A stretch of 64,000 bases of DNA from Metarhizium brunneum (Eukaryota; Ascomycota; Sordariomycetes; Hypocreales; Clavicipitaceae). Position 1 is the stretch's first letter. Each line of letters opens with the position of its first letter. The position numbers and the translations under genes were made by a program. The notes under the pieces are model-generated. The model made no database searches. It had not been told where the DNA came from and saw nothing but the letters and a program-made list of their open reading frames with translations. Of this stretch, positions 31,980 to 42,717 are shown one piece after another. The DNA lies in assembly GCF_013426205.1 (NCBI RefSeq), contig NC_089428.1, positions 124,001 through 188,000 on the forward strand. The letters run 5' to 3'.

Positions 31980-32486
31980 CTAGGACAAATAAAATACGCG
32001 TAAACTCTTCCAAATAAACCTCCTAATTTCTTCCTTGGTATTCTCCTTCCTGCTCCTAAACCACCATTTTTTCTGGCAACTGTCTATGAACGCGTAGGCT
32101 AGACCGCCTTGGACCGTTTTTTTTTTAGCGCAATCACGATGCGCCGGCTCTAGCTTGTCTGCACACTGCCTGAAAGCCTCATTGGATTTTGTGGCCTGTT
32201 CTTCAGCTTCGCGCTGGCAGTTATCTGCGTAGATGCTCAGGCCGTCTTCTCCAAGGACACCCACTATACATGCTCCCGCTTCTTGGGTGGTACTGGTGAG
32301 ATTAATTTTACATAGACCTATTGACATCTCCCTGGCGTGTACACTGGTCATTCGGGTAAAAATCCCGCCCCTGTTGTTTGTTGCATACTCATTGGCAGCG
32401 TCATCGTGCTTCTTTACACACGGGCGCCACCCCTGGTCAAGATCGACGTTGGATTGAGCACGGCACTCCTGAACGGTGGAAGCCAC
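31980..32486 (-). CDS. Hypothetical Cys-containing protein, start uncertain
   Basis: The open frame is 168 codons but opens with GTG. The first ATG is at 32351, so the 5' part probably comes from an upstream exon, perhaps in the neighbouring frame reaching 32646. The product has scattered cysteines (QECRAQ, WRPCVKKHDD, GACIVGV, NCQREAEE, RQCADKLE, RDCAKKK), a pattern like small helical Cys-rich fungal proteins. No signal peptide is visible in this frame. I do not recognise a family. Confidence 0.35.
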   Translation of the reverse strand: MASTVQECRAQSNVDLDQGWRPCVKKHDDAANEYATNNRGGIFTRMTSVHAREMSIGLCKINLTSTTQEAGACIVGVLGEDGLSIYADNCQREAEEQATKSNEAFRQCADKLEPAHRDCAKKKTVQGGLAYAFIDSCQKKWWFRSRKENTKEEIRRFIWKSLRVFYLS

Positions 32487-33447
32487 TTTCCACTTTTGGG
32501 ATTATCGCCGGAGTCATTTGCGGCTTGACGAGCATACCAGACAGGTTTGCGGCGTCGTTCCAGTTCAAGCTGGAGCTCGACTCAGGCGTGGTTGTATCAT
32601 CTTGGCCTCGGACAGTCAGGCTCCGACTAGCAGGGCGCATCGCCACTCCAGAAAGGGGCTAATAAGTACAGTGTGCTTCATGTCAAATATCTTTTAAAAT
32701 CGATGGGTGAAATTTAATGACTGAGTGTAGCGGCTAGCTAATTGTGTGAGAATATCAGATAATAAAGGCAACTTAGATAAACTAGGTCAGGCTTATGGTA
32801 TTCCTTGATATGTTATTTTAGGCATTAATTTGCCCGTCTCTCCGTCTGGCCTTATGTGCTAATAGCCTATAATGCGTATACGCAATTCTGTTTATAACTT
32901 TATACCTAAAACAATCTTGAGTTATAATCTTGCTTCCGATTTTATGCTGATTGGGATTTTTAAAGACTAGGCATCAATCCACATTTATTTACTCTACAAA
33001 GAGTATTATTACTGTTCATACCTTGTATTATTATCTTATATATCGTGACCTTTAACGTGGGCAAGCAGGATATGTATATAGCTAACGCTAGCAAATTCAG
33101 GCAGCTTGGATAATGCGCATAACGTCATGTGGAGCAGCCAAGTGCGCCTTAAATTAAAGTTGCTTGTTGTGGTTCTTTGGGGCTATTTCTTTTATAGTAA
33201 CCCATGACTTGCAGTGTATGCATAGTCTTGGTATTATCTTGATACACCTTACTCGGATTAGTAAAACGGAGGTCTGGGGAAGACGGCAGCCAGGGCAGTA
33301 TTTCCAAGGAGGCAATGCTAATTGACTGTTTGGTAGTTACTGTACCAGTTGCTCTTTGACAATTTAGCCGCCGCGCTTTGTATTCTTAGATTGAATGTTA
33401 GTATTTTGACACCAACGGATCATTTTAATGTTGGTTCTGTGTCAAAA
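32487..33447. other. AT-rich intergenic stretch
   Basis: From about 32690 to 33260 the DNA is AT-rich with no recognisable coding potential. It separates two hypothetical genes and may be decayed repeat DNA. Confidence 0.4.
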
Positions 33448-34301
33448 ATGCGTCATCCCGTACATCTGCCCACACCGCAGGCGGTTGAGTCGAGTAGATT
33501 GGTAACGATTCGAGATACCAACCTCGAATCACGCCTCCTACCGACGCCCCTCGGCTACAGAAACTCTAGCTTGCAGTTCATACTAAACCAGAGCACGCCA
33601 TAACCGAGTTCTGGGAGCACGTGCTCCGCCTAAAGGTCTTCCCCGGTAGACAGTCGTCCCTTCCCTCCCAGCAACCGCCCACGGGTGATGCCAACGATCT
33701 TCGTCGCGTCAACGTATTAGTGAGGAATATTGAGGATGATACTGTTCTGCTCCTTCTCGAGGCTAAAAGAGCCAATGCTACTCGCGACCAGATTGAAGCC
33801 GTTGAATACCAAGCCTTCACCGCCTGCTGCGCCCATCTCTTTCAAACGCAGGAACAGGCCATCTCGGGAATGACATGTGTTGATTCCAAGGCCAGAATAT
33901 GGGCGTGCAAGCGCAATGACGACTACGAAACACCATTTTGGCCACCCGGAGATGAGCTCTCGGAAATTGGCCAAGACGCCGAATATTCCACTCGCAGTAA
34001 GGAGCTCGTGGAAGCCCTTGAGCATGTCAAGAAGAACCCTATTCCAGACAAGGTCATCTTTGAGAACACACCGTCGCTAAGACCACTTTCCGCTACGTCG
34101 TACGGGATTACGGTTAATAGGTTCGAGAACCGTGTATACCAGTGTCGCAGAGTGGTCGATGGAGCCCGCGTGAATATGCCGGAAGGGGGTTGGTGTCAGT
34201 GTACCATCTTCTCATTAGGGACTCTCTACCCATGTTACTGTTGGGTAAGTGAATCGGAGACGCAATACTTAGCCTGGTCGTTGGGTTGTGAGGAGGCTTG
34301 A
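33448..34301 (+). CDS. Hypothetical fungal protein (conserved-looking core)
   Basis: The long frame has no ATG of its own near its 5' end. An exon 33448-33501 (start MRHPVHLPTPQ) joined across a 68-nt GT-AG intron to 33570-34301 gives 261 residues and restores TKPEHAITEFWEHVL before RLKVFPGRQSSLPSQQPP. The core (NVLVRNIEDDTVLLLLEAKR, QIEAVEYQAFTACCAHLF, ARIWACKRNDDYETPFWPPG) looks like a family I associate with hypocrealean genomes; the LLLLEAKR and RIWACKR strands recall nuclease-like or restriction-type folds, but this is a weak impression. The function is unknown and the splice model is inferred. Confidence 0.5.
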
Positions 34302-34369
34302 GGGCAGTAACGAGAAAACGGCGTCATCGAAACTTCGAGGTTAGCACCCTAGGATAGTTTGTAGTCTCA

Positions 34370-36281
34370 TCAGCGTTCATCAGCAATTACTGTCAATCTA
34401 GTTTCGTATAGGGAGAACCAGAATTCAAGTTCGCCTTGTAAACGAAAGCACGTCCAATCCCCGCTACTGTGACTATGCTCTTGTCTTTCCGTACAGGTAA
34501 CCGTTGTTGCCTGTAGCAAACCAGAGATTCCGGGATGTGCATACGACTGGCGACGAAAGCAGATGCAAACTGGCTTTTGGTAGTCTTCGGATCGATCGAT
34601 GCCTACACGACACTGCCCAAGTGACCGTTGCGCACCATTATTGAACTCCAATAGAATTCCCAGGCAAAATCCGTTGTCATTATCGTTAAACAACCTAATG
34701 CGGCTGGTGCCATTTAGGGGGCTTAATGAGAAGCAAGCATCCCGGAAAGGAGGGGTTTTCTCGATAAGCGGGCACCGAAAGGGATCGATTGGTAGTTTGT
34801 CATCCTTTTCTGTGGTATGGGCACCGATAACAGAAATAGGTCTCAACTGCGAAGTGTTGTATATAATTGTGGATGGGGGTGACTTGCTTAATACCAAGTA
34901 CCTTGCTTCCTGCGAGTATGTGAAGCCAACAACCACATCACCGGCAAGTTTCATGCGCAACTGCGATAATCAGCTTCCCGTTGCTTCCGGATCTCCTCCT
35001 ATAATGAACTCACAACTAAGCAGATACATCCTGCGGAACTTTTGTCCACCATTCTTGCACCTAGCAAAGCAATATAGTCCTCTCCTGAGATCGGGATATA
35101 TACCCAGGTGACTGATGCTTGACGTCGTCGCGACAAGAGCTGATATGTTGACTGTGCAGAGGGTGTTCTCCGTGTGTGGGCATGAATAGCGTAGATTTCA
35201 CCAAAGCAGAAGAAGAATGTAATGCCCGTTGTCTGGCTTAGTTGTATAGTTCTCAATTGTGTGGAGTGGGAGAGGCCCGCCGGATGGAAGGAGCACCGGT
35301 TTAAGGCGGGAGGCGACGGCGTATCCCAAACCTGGAGTCCATGATTTATATTGGGTAGTTCCAATCGCAAACACCCAAACTGAATATCAGTAAGTCTCTT
35401 GGTTTGGGTCAGCTATAAGAACGGATTATGTACCTTGAGGTGGGCAATGACGCCTTCAATATCTCTCTCTTGCAGTACAACAAACAGCAAGTTCTCGGTC
35501 CGCCAGCCTTGAAAGGCCGGGTACTCGGGGAGTCTCTCGACCTTCTTGATTCCCCAGGAATCAATTGTCAAACGAAGGACTGGTAGGTGATTGATGGCGT
35601 TTGAGGTTGTTAGCTGGCTACCCCGATCCCATGAAACAACAGCGCAAAGTGGAACCGAGCGTCGCTCTGATGACAATATGGGCAATCGTGGGGCAAGCTC
35701 GGAGGCCGAGTTATACCGCCAAAATAGACTGGTAGCTGAATACAAGTAGACGATGTGAAGCACTTCTCGTGGCAGCAATCTCAATCTTGAGATGCCGAGG
35801 TCCTCCAACTTGGAGAAGTCTAGTGCGACATTCGTTTCTTGAAGATGAAAATGGGGTGTACAGCGCCATGGAACCCGCCAGGCTGTGATGATCCAAAATT
35901 GTTCCAAGTACTTGTCCAGCAGGCACTTTTGTTGGACAAGATCGAGGCAGTCTGAGTGTACAGTCGAGGATTCGGCGGACATGGCACAGCGGCTGCAACC
36001 AGGTTTTCGGCACAGTTGTACCCCGAATGTATTCGGAAGGAGATGGCCGTAGTCGGGGAAGATGAATGAACCAATGCGACGGGAAAATGCTGTCGAGTCG
36101 ACGTTGCCTCGGACTGGGAATTTTATGTGCCAACTTGGTTAGAGGTAGAGAGACGAAACAAAGGAGCAAGAAACTGGCGCTTACGCAAAGAAAATGGTTC
36201 GCCGATTTCCATGAGCCCGCCACAGATTCCGCAGTGTGGCCTAAGGCCGTAGTGATCAACAGCCGCGTCGAGAGGCGGCAT
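34370..36281 (-). CDS. Fungal protein of unknown function with CxxCGG zinc-binding motif and F-box-like segment
   Basis: Four exons (36185-36281, 35434-36113, 35014-35379, 34370-34960) join in frame over GT-AG introns of 71, 54 and 53 nt to give 577 residues. Near the N-terminus is HCGICGGLMEIGEPF, then GSFIFPDYGHLLPNTFGVQLC with CRKPGCSRC shortly after: two Cys pairs that could bind zinc. A segment near the middle, LRLLPREVLHIVYLY...LFWRYNSASEL, resembles the F-box-like helix region of large fungal families found in many paralogues. The C-terminal half is beta-rich and may be a propeller or jelly-roll. No enzymatic motif is visible. The clean splicing argues for a real gene; the role is unknown. 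Confidence 0.7.
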
Positions 36282-36990
36282 CCTAAATGACGAAGTAATG
36301 GAAGTCGAAGATGCAAGCAAGCTTCAATGGTCCAACTACGTTCAACGCTGGTGGAGAGCTGTGGTGGAGATGTCTGGTACAGACATGGAACATTGAAGGA
36401 AAATGTCTCGTAGAGTGATATTCGCTAAAGCGGGCCCAATACCAGGGACGCAAATATTGGTAACTTGCATTTATTGCAATTATATATGTTAATCCACCAT
36501 ATGAGTTGTGACCCTAATAGCCAAAACAATCTTGTCCCTGCATATTCTGGCTGGAGCTCTTTCGACAAACCTACCATTTCCCATTCTAAACCTCTAGATG
36601 GCCCCGAACGTGGAATTATTGCCGTCGACCACCTTCCAACATGAATACCTCGAGTCCAGCAACGAATACTCTGCTTTGTTATTACCAAGCTTATTGTCCT
36701 TGGCACGCCGAGAACACGGGCGCATTTAGAGGAGAGCAGAGCAAATATACAAAGACAGGTCAAGGGACCTGCCACAATCCGAGCAGAATTAGCCCAGCTA
36801 GCCAACATGTCATTCAGCGACACGACGACATGAAGAATACTGAACTAGTAACTTTGATTGCTGAACCAGCTCATTGACTGCCAGCGTACCAAAAGCTGTT
36901 TTTGAGCATTTTGAAGGAACTCTAGAGCTTGCTAGCCTGCCGTTGGATTTGCAAGATGAGCGACAGGCATCACCTATTTCTGCTCCTGGC
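36282..36990. other. Intergenic between hypothetical and dehydrogenase genes
   Basis: A minus-strand frame at 36425-36823 (132 codons, hydrophobic start) has no recognisable family and is not annotated as a gene. Confidence 0.4.
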
Positions 36991-38040
36991 TCATCTCGGT
37001 GCTATCACAACATTAGTCATATTTCCAGCGACAAAAGCTTCGAGGTTCAATTTCTGCGCGAGAAGCACATTATCGATTGACCGTTTCGAGTACCATGCCG
37101 TATGCGGCGAAAGGAGCAGATTTGGAATCGTCGGGTCAAGCAGAGGCGAATTGGCCGTGGTCGCCGGTTCGATTTCGTAGACATCGGTCGCCGCACCGCC
37201 AATCTGGCCCTTCCGGAGCGAGTGGGCGAGAGCCAGCTCATCAATAATGCCCCCGCGACCGATGTTGATGACTAGCGACGTCGGATCCATGGCGGCAAGC
37301 TCAGAGGTGCCTATCATGCCCTGAGTGGTTTCATTCAGAGGTGCGGCGATGACGAATATGGTGCCGAGCTTGAGGCACTGAGGAAACGGCAAACGACCAG
37401 GACGGGTTTCTTGGGCGCCTTTGCGTTCGGCGATGACAACATTCATCCCCAATGCCTTTCCTAATGACTCTATTTTCTTGCCTTTTCTCGATTTCCATTA
37501 ATTGACATGCTCTGCAGGTCTTGTTGGAGAGAGCTTACCCAACGTCCCATACCCCAAGACGACCATTGTCTCCTCGGCGTTGGTTCGAGGTGGCGGTGTA
37601 CTGCGCTGAAATCTAATCTGTGTGTTGCCACATGTTGCCCACGCTTTACCTGCCATGGTTATCGCGTGCATCTCCAGCAGGTTTCTCCTCAGTCCATAGT
37701 ACAGCGCCAAGGCGTGTTCAGCCACGGACTCGGTGGTTTGCGCGGGAAGATTGCAGAGTCCGATTCCGAGCTCGCGAAGCGCCGTCTTGTCTATTCTATC
37801 AGTCCCCGTGCCGTTGGCGGCCACAAGTTGAAGCCTTTGAGCGCCAAGTATGCCCTCACGAGTGACCCGGGTGTCGGTGACGATGACAATCGTGGCATCC
37901 TCGATGCGGGCAGGGAGTTGGTGAGGTTCGGTCGAGGAGTAGTATGTGATGACGTAGTCAAAGTCAAATTGCGCACAAGGTGCAAAGCAATCGTCTAGAA
38001 CAACAATGTTGTGCTTTGTAACGGTGGATTGACGTCGCAT
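36991..38040 (-). CDS. D-isomer-specific 2-hydroxyacid dehydrogenase
   Basis: Exons 37539-38040 and 36991-37481 join across a 57-nt GT-AG intron to give 330 residues; splicing rebuilds the NAD motif VLGYGTLGKKIESLGKALGMN. The ATG at 38040 follows a short non-conserved upstream extension. Class features are present: NGTGTDRIDKTALRELGI, AEHALALYYGLRRN, catalytic Arg in INIGRGGIIDE, Glu in DVYEIEP, and catalytic His in SPHTAWYS. These enzymes interconvert 2-keto acids and D-2-hydroxy acids with NAD(P)H (glyoxylate/hydroxypyruvate reductase-like). The gene is divergent from the NRPS (about 1.2 kb between starts), so it may supply a D-hydroxy acid to it. This fits the missing amino-binding Asp in the NRPS A domain, but the link is inference. 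Confidence 0.9.
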
Positions 38041-39204
38041 ACTTCCGACTTGAGGACGGTGCCCGCCATGCAGTGTGTTGTTAAGCCAGTCGTAACAGCC
38101 GCATCTCTTGAATAGATCAGGATGAGGGCACCAATTGCGCAAGGCGAATGGAAGATGGCACAGCGGCGAGAGTTGGCCTGCCGTCGATCACAGGACTTTG
38201 ACCCGAGGCGCTGTCAGAGTTTAGTTTCGGGTCTCCATTCGTTGAGATGTCGACAATCAGCTGATATCTTGTCTACGGGCATGCTGGGCGCAAACACTTT
38301 AGCCCTATTAGTACGGAGTATATATTATCTAGGGTGCAGCGTGTTAAAGCTCCATAATTCCAGAGATGCATAGATGTATTGGCACTTGTGGGCGGCCGGA
38401 GAAGTCCTACATGTAGATATATTCACACCAGACGGCTTGGGAGAGCGTACGGAGGAGCCGAAATACATACCAGGGTATGCAAGGGCACCTACGGGCACCC
38501 CATTGTACGAGATGGCGGAGTAATAGGTCTGGTACGAGTTGACCAGATTTTTAGGCAGGTCATGGACTGGCGGTCCGTGGCGAGCACTTGGGCCAAACAT
38601 GAATAGGTCATTCTGGCATGATGAATATAGACGCCACTTCAAAGTTTCCAAATCAGCGCCACCGTCGACGCTTGGCAACACTTGGCTGGGCGTCATTTCG
38701 GGGCAGTAAGTTATGCCATTGACAGAGGCCAGGGATCCCTGGCACGCTCGTACCCTTGACAAGTCAAGTATTAACTTGATAACTACAAGGTCTTGTCCCA
38801 ACATATTCCCGGTGGGTCAGGGCACTTTCCACCCTGGCAAAGATATTATCAACATGTCAACAAGGAACTCGCCGAATTCTGGAGACCAGACCTCAATCGC
38901 GCCTGCGGTCAGACTGTATACCTTGCTATAGCCCTACTAGTGCGGGCAGGGGCGGAAATATCTACACCTCACTACCAGGAGTCGGGTAGGACCTTGTACA
39001 AGCGTCTTTCCATTCTCACGGCCACAGCGTATTACAGATCCTGTGCCGCGCATTTGCATCTATTTACTTTACCTACTCTGCGAAAAAAAAAAACTGGCGT
39101 GCTCCTATCACTTCCCAAACGAGGATACCTACTTGTACTAGTACCGGGCGTTATGGCCTGATGATTCCACATTTACATGGGTGCTCCCAAAACCGGTAAA
39201 GAGA
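38041..39204. promoter_or_regulatory. Divergent promoter region of dehydrogenase and NRPS genes
   Basis: The flanking genes are head to head. The frame at 38325-38804 minus has no family features and I treat it as chance. No specific operator is seen. Confidence 0.4.
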
Positions 39205-42075
39205 ATGTTTGCACAACATCCCACTAGAAACACCAAGTATCGTAATGTGCTCAGGCCCGTTGCGAGTGTCTTGGTCTCACGCTGGACAGTGGCAAACCTC
39301 GAGAACAAACATCAAGCCTATCTGTACAGCAACATGATCTCACAGGGCAACGCGGCACCAACCAGAAGCGATCCGGCTACCACGGTCGTATCGATGCCTA
39401 GTCATGGTGATGCTGACAACCATACAACATTGGAAATGCCAACAAAGCCCACCCTCAAGGGCGTGGACTCTGAAGCCTCGGTTCGGTTCTGGCAACAGCA
39501 TTTTGACGGATTGGATGCCTCTGCGTTTCCGACTGTCACGTCTTCTACGAGGGTACTACGCCAAGATGGGCTATTGGAGCATAAGATCGCCTACATGACA
39601 TCGCCGACTCAACAGAAATGGTCCAACGTGGCGATTTGCCGAGCAGCACTCGCCGTGCTCCTCGCCCGATATACACATGCGCCGGAAGCGCTATTTGGCA
39701 TTGTTGTCACGCATCTTGACCCGGACTCCAAGAACCAGACGGCAAAACCAGCCCAAGCCGTGGTACCTACGCGTGTGCTTTGTGCTCCTCACCAGTCTTG
39801 CTCATGTCTTTTGCAACATGTCACGGCACATGACGCCACCGTGAGTCAACTTGACCGGGCTGGTCTTGATGACATTCGCAAGGCCGGGGAATACGCGTCT
39901 GCCGCTTGTGGGTTCCAAACAGTCCTGGAAGTCGTCACAAAGGCGTCCAGCAACGAGTTACATGGTCAGGAAATTGCAACATCAGATGCATTCCACCTCT
40001 GCACGGACCGTGCCCTCTTTCTTGAGTGCCAAATGGCCGATGACTCGGCCTTCATTCGCGCGCGATACGACCAGAGCTTAATCGACGCTCGTCAGATGAC
40101 TCGTTTTCTAGGACAACTAGGTTGCTTGATCAAGACGTTTTTGGGCTCTGTGGCTGATATGCCACTTGGACAGCTGCAACCACTTACACAAGAGGACCAG
40201 ACAGAAATTAATGATTGGAACTCGGCGGAGCTTGAATCAAGTGACGTCTGCATCCACGACGTGATAGCTGAGAGGAGTGCCAGCAGGCCCGGTTCAACGG
40301 CCGTGTTCGCCTGGGATGGCGAGTGGACGTATGAGGAGCTCGACAGCCTCTCCTCCCGCCTGGCAGCCTATATCCAATCTCTTGGTCTAGACCATGAACA
40401 GGCCATTCCAGTATGCTTCGAGAAATCCAAATGGGTCGTCGTGGGAATACTCGCTGTGCTCAAAGCTGGCCTGGCCTTCACTCTCATTGAGCCGTCTCAC
40501 CCGCCCGCGAGGATTGCGCAAATCTGCCAACAGACATCAGCCACAATTGCGCTGGTGTCGAGAATGCAGTACAATACCCTCCGAAATCTCGTATCTCAAT
40601 GCATCATAGTCGACGACGAGTTTTCTCAGTCTCTGTTAGCGTATCAAGATGGATTCATATCTGTCGCAAAGCCCCAAAACTTGGCCTACATCATCTTCAC
40701 TTCTGGCAGTACAGGCGAGCCAAAAGGCTGCATGATTGAGCACAGGGGATTTGCATCCTGCGCCCTGAAGTATGCTCCGGAGCTCCATATCAGCCGCAAA
40801 TCGCGGTCTCTTCAGTTTGCTTCATATGCGTTTGGTGCATGCATCATAGAAATCGTAGCTACACTCATGCAAGGAGGCTGTGTCTGCATTCCCTCGGAGC
40901 AAGATCGTATGAACAACATTGCAGACTTTATAAATAACGCCGGTGTAACCTGGGCGCTGCTGACTCCTTCGTTCATCGGGGCTATTCGACCAGAAAGCAT
41001 CCCGCGACTGCAAACACTGGTGTTGGGCGGAGAAGCGCTTTCGGCAGAAATAAGAGATACTTGGGCCTCGCAGGTCCAGTTGCTCTGCGGCTACGGCCAG
41101 AGTGAGACCTCGTCGATTTGCAGTGTTGCTCGAATCGACCCGGGGATGGCTGATCCGAGCAACATTGGCAGAGCTACAGGTGCCCGTCTTTGGATCACCG
41201 ACCCTGATAATCCTCACCAACTGGCACCGATAGGATGCATTGGTGAGTTGGTCGTGGAAAGTCCGGGAGTTGCGCGTGGCTACATCGTTCCTCCGCCGCA
41301 AACCAAATCACCTTTTATTGCCGGGACGCCTAGTTGGCACCCTACGAGTCGGTATCTGGACCGATTCAGCTTCTATAGAACCGGCGATCTTGTACGTTAC
41401 AAGTCTGATGGTACTATTGTATACCTTGGGCGTCGAGATTTGCAAGTCAAAATCCGTGGTCAGAGGGTAGACATCGGCGACGTCGAGACTCATCTGCGAC
41501 AACAATTGCCCAGTGACGTGGTGGCCGTTGCCGAAGCAGTCCAACGGCCCAGCACGTCTCACAACACCATTTTGGTTGCGTTTCTAGTAGGGCTAAAGCA
41601 GAATGGACAAGACAATACCATTTCGGCAACGCGGGCGTCCATCCTAGAGCCAAGTGTGGCCCGCGACATTACAGCAAAGCTCCAGCAGCTTATTCCTCAG
41701 TATGGCATTCCATCATATTATATTCTCCTGGAACGTCTACCCACTACCGCAACTGGGAAGACGGATCGAAGAAAGCTTCGCTCCATCGGCGCCGAGCTGC
41801 TGGATGAAATGACCCAGAACATGACGTCAAAGGAGGAAACCCCCACAGACTCTCCCATCAGCAGAGAAGAGACGCTGCGGCAGCTGTGGTTTCGGAACCT
41901 CAATATTGACCCAAAGTCTCATATCCAGGCCGCCAACTTCTTCGACTTGGGGGGAGATTCCATCGCAGCCATCAAAATGGCCAACATGGCGCGGTCAGCC
42001 GGCATAGAACTGAGTGTAGCCGACATTATTCGGTACCCGGACCTTTCAAACCTTGTCAATAAAGTGAGTGTGTAG
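39205..42075 (+). CDS. Small NRPS: partial condensation - adenylation - thiolation
   Basis: One long exon encodes about 956 residues from the ATG at 39205 (an ATG at 39334 is an alternative). Residues about 90-340 match only the C-terminal half of a condensation domain (SVRFWQQHFDGL start); the HHxxxDG half is absent. The adenylation domain is complete: YIIFTSGSTGEPKG, GYGQSETSS, YRTGDLVRY, GRRDLQVKIRGQRVDIG, TATGKTDRRKL. A carrier domain follows with FFDLGGDSIAAIKM. No TE, R or second C domain exists. The specificity position usually Asp235 is Gly (FGACII instead of FDAS-type), so a substrate without a normal alpha-amino group is expected. My reading of the pocket is G-A-I-L-V-G-G-S-I-K. The stop at 42075 follows a donor-like AAA|GTGAGT, so one or two short 3' exons to about 42363 are possible. 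Confidence 0.9.
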   Translation: MFAQHPTRNTKYRNVLRPVASVLVSRWTVANLENKHQAYLYSNMISQGNAAPTRSDPATTVVSMPSHGDADNHTTLEMPTKPTLKGVDSEASVRFWQQHFDGLDASAFPTVTSSTRVLRQDGLLEHKIAYMTSPTQQKWSNVAICRAALAVLLARYTHAPEALFGIVVTHLDPDSKNQTAKPAQAVVPTRVLCAPHQSCSCLLQHVTAHDATVSQLDRAGLDDIRKAGEYASAACGFQTVLEVVTKASSNELHGQEIATSDAFHLCTDRALFLECQMADDSAFIRARYDQSLIDARQMTRFLGQLGCLIKTFLGSVADMPLGQLQPLTQEDQTEINDWNSAELESSDVCIHDVIAERSASRPGSTAVFAWDGEWTYEELDSLSSRLAAYIQSLGLDHEQAIPVCFEKSKWVVVGILAVLKAGLAFTLIEPSHPPARIAQICQQTSATIALVSRMQYNTLRNLVSQCIIVDDEFSQSLLAYQDGFISVAKPQNLAYIIFTSGSTGEPKGCMIEHRGFASCALKYAPELHISRKSRSLQFASYAFGACIIEIVATLMQGGCVCIPSEQDRMNNIADFINNAGVTWALLTPSFIGAIRPESIPRLQTLVLGGEALSAEIRDTWASQVQLLCGYGQSETSSICSVARIDPGMADPSNIGRATGARLWITDPDNPHQLAPIGCIGELVVESPGVARGYIVPPPQTKSPFIAGTPSWHPTSRYLDRFSFYRTGDLVRYKSDGTIVYLGRRDLQVKIRGQRVDIGDVETHLRQQLPSDVVAVAEAVQRPSTSHNTILVAFLVGLKQNGQDNTISATRASILEPSVARDITAKLQQLIPQYGIPSYYILLERLPTTATGKTDRRKLRSIGAELLDEMTQNMTSKEETPTDSPISREETLRQLWFRNLNIDPKSHIQAANFFDLGGDSIAAIKMANMARSAGIELSVADIIRYPDLSNLVNKVSV

Positions 42076-42717
42076 CTCTGTCTTGATCTAGACGGTATCG
42101 GACGAATAGCTAACCGTTCGCTGACGCTGGGGACTGGCGATTGTTCACCCTCGCCGCTCTGCGCAGCACACGATAAGGAGAAGCCTCCTCCGCCAAAACA
42201 TGAAGTGAGTAGCGAGAACAGTGCAACTCGTGCGTCTAGACCTAACCATCTAACTCGCTATAGCCGCGTCGCAAGTTTTACAAACGTCTGTGGGGTCGCA
42301 GGTCGAAGGGGACGCCGAATCAGTCGGACGAGTAGCACATTATTTGGAAGGCTGGGTGCTACATAAATTAATGGAGATCGTAAACTATATCCCGACCCTA
42401 TTGAGCTTAACTCACAGTGTTGCCCGTTGTGTTGTGACAGCCTGCCATGGTAGTTGCCAGAGTTGAGGGACCCGACTACGATTTTGCCCATGGAGTTCAT
42501 CGGAATGTCTGGATTAGCAGTTGCAGTGCGGGACAAGGCTGTCCCTTTTGTTGATTGAACAAGATGACTAGGTTGAACCTATTAGATGAATGCTGCGACT
42601 TGATGAGCCTAAGAAATTGGACGGCCTAATAAATGACTCGTTCGTCTTCTCAGCGTTGCCGATATGAGTGGTCAGTTATTATTATTTACGTAGATATTAT
42701 ACAACAGTCCCCAAACT
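42076..42717. terminator. Convergent 3' region of NRPS and acyltransferase genes
   Basis: Possible spliced 3' exons of the NRPS end near 42363: donor at 42064, acceptor GCGCAG near 42167, then donor GTGAGT near 42206 and acceptor CTATAG near 42264. Otherwise no gene is seen. Confidence 0.35.

Noticed and set aside
38325..38804. 159-codon minus-strand frame between the dehydrogenase and NRPS genes
   Set aside because: No recognisable features; lies in a shared divergent promoter region.
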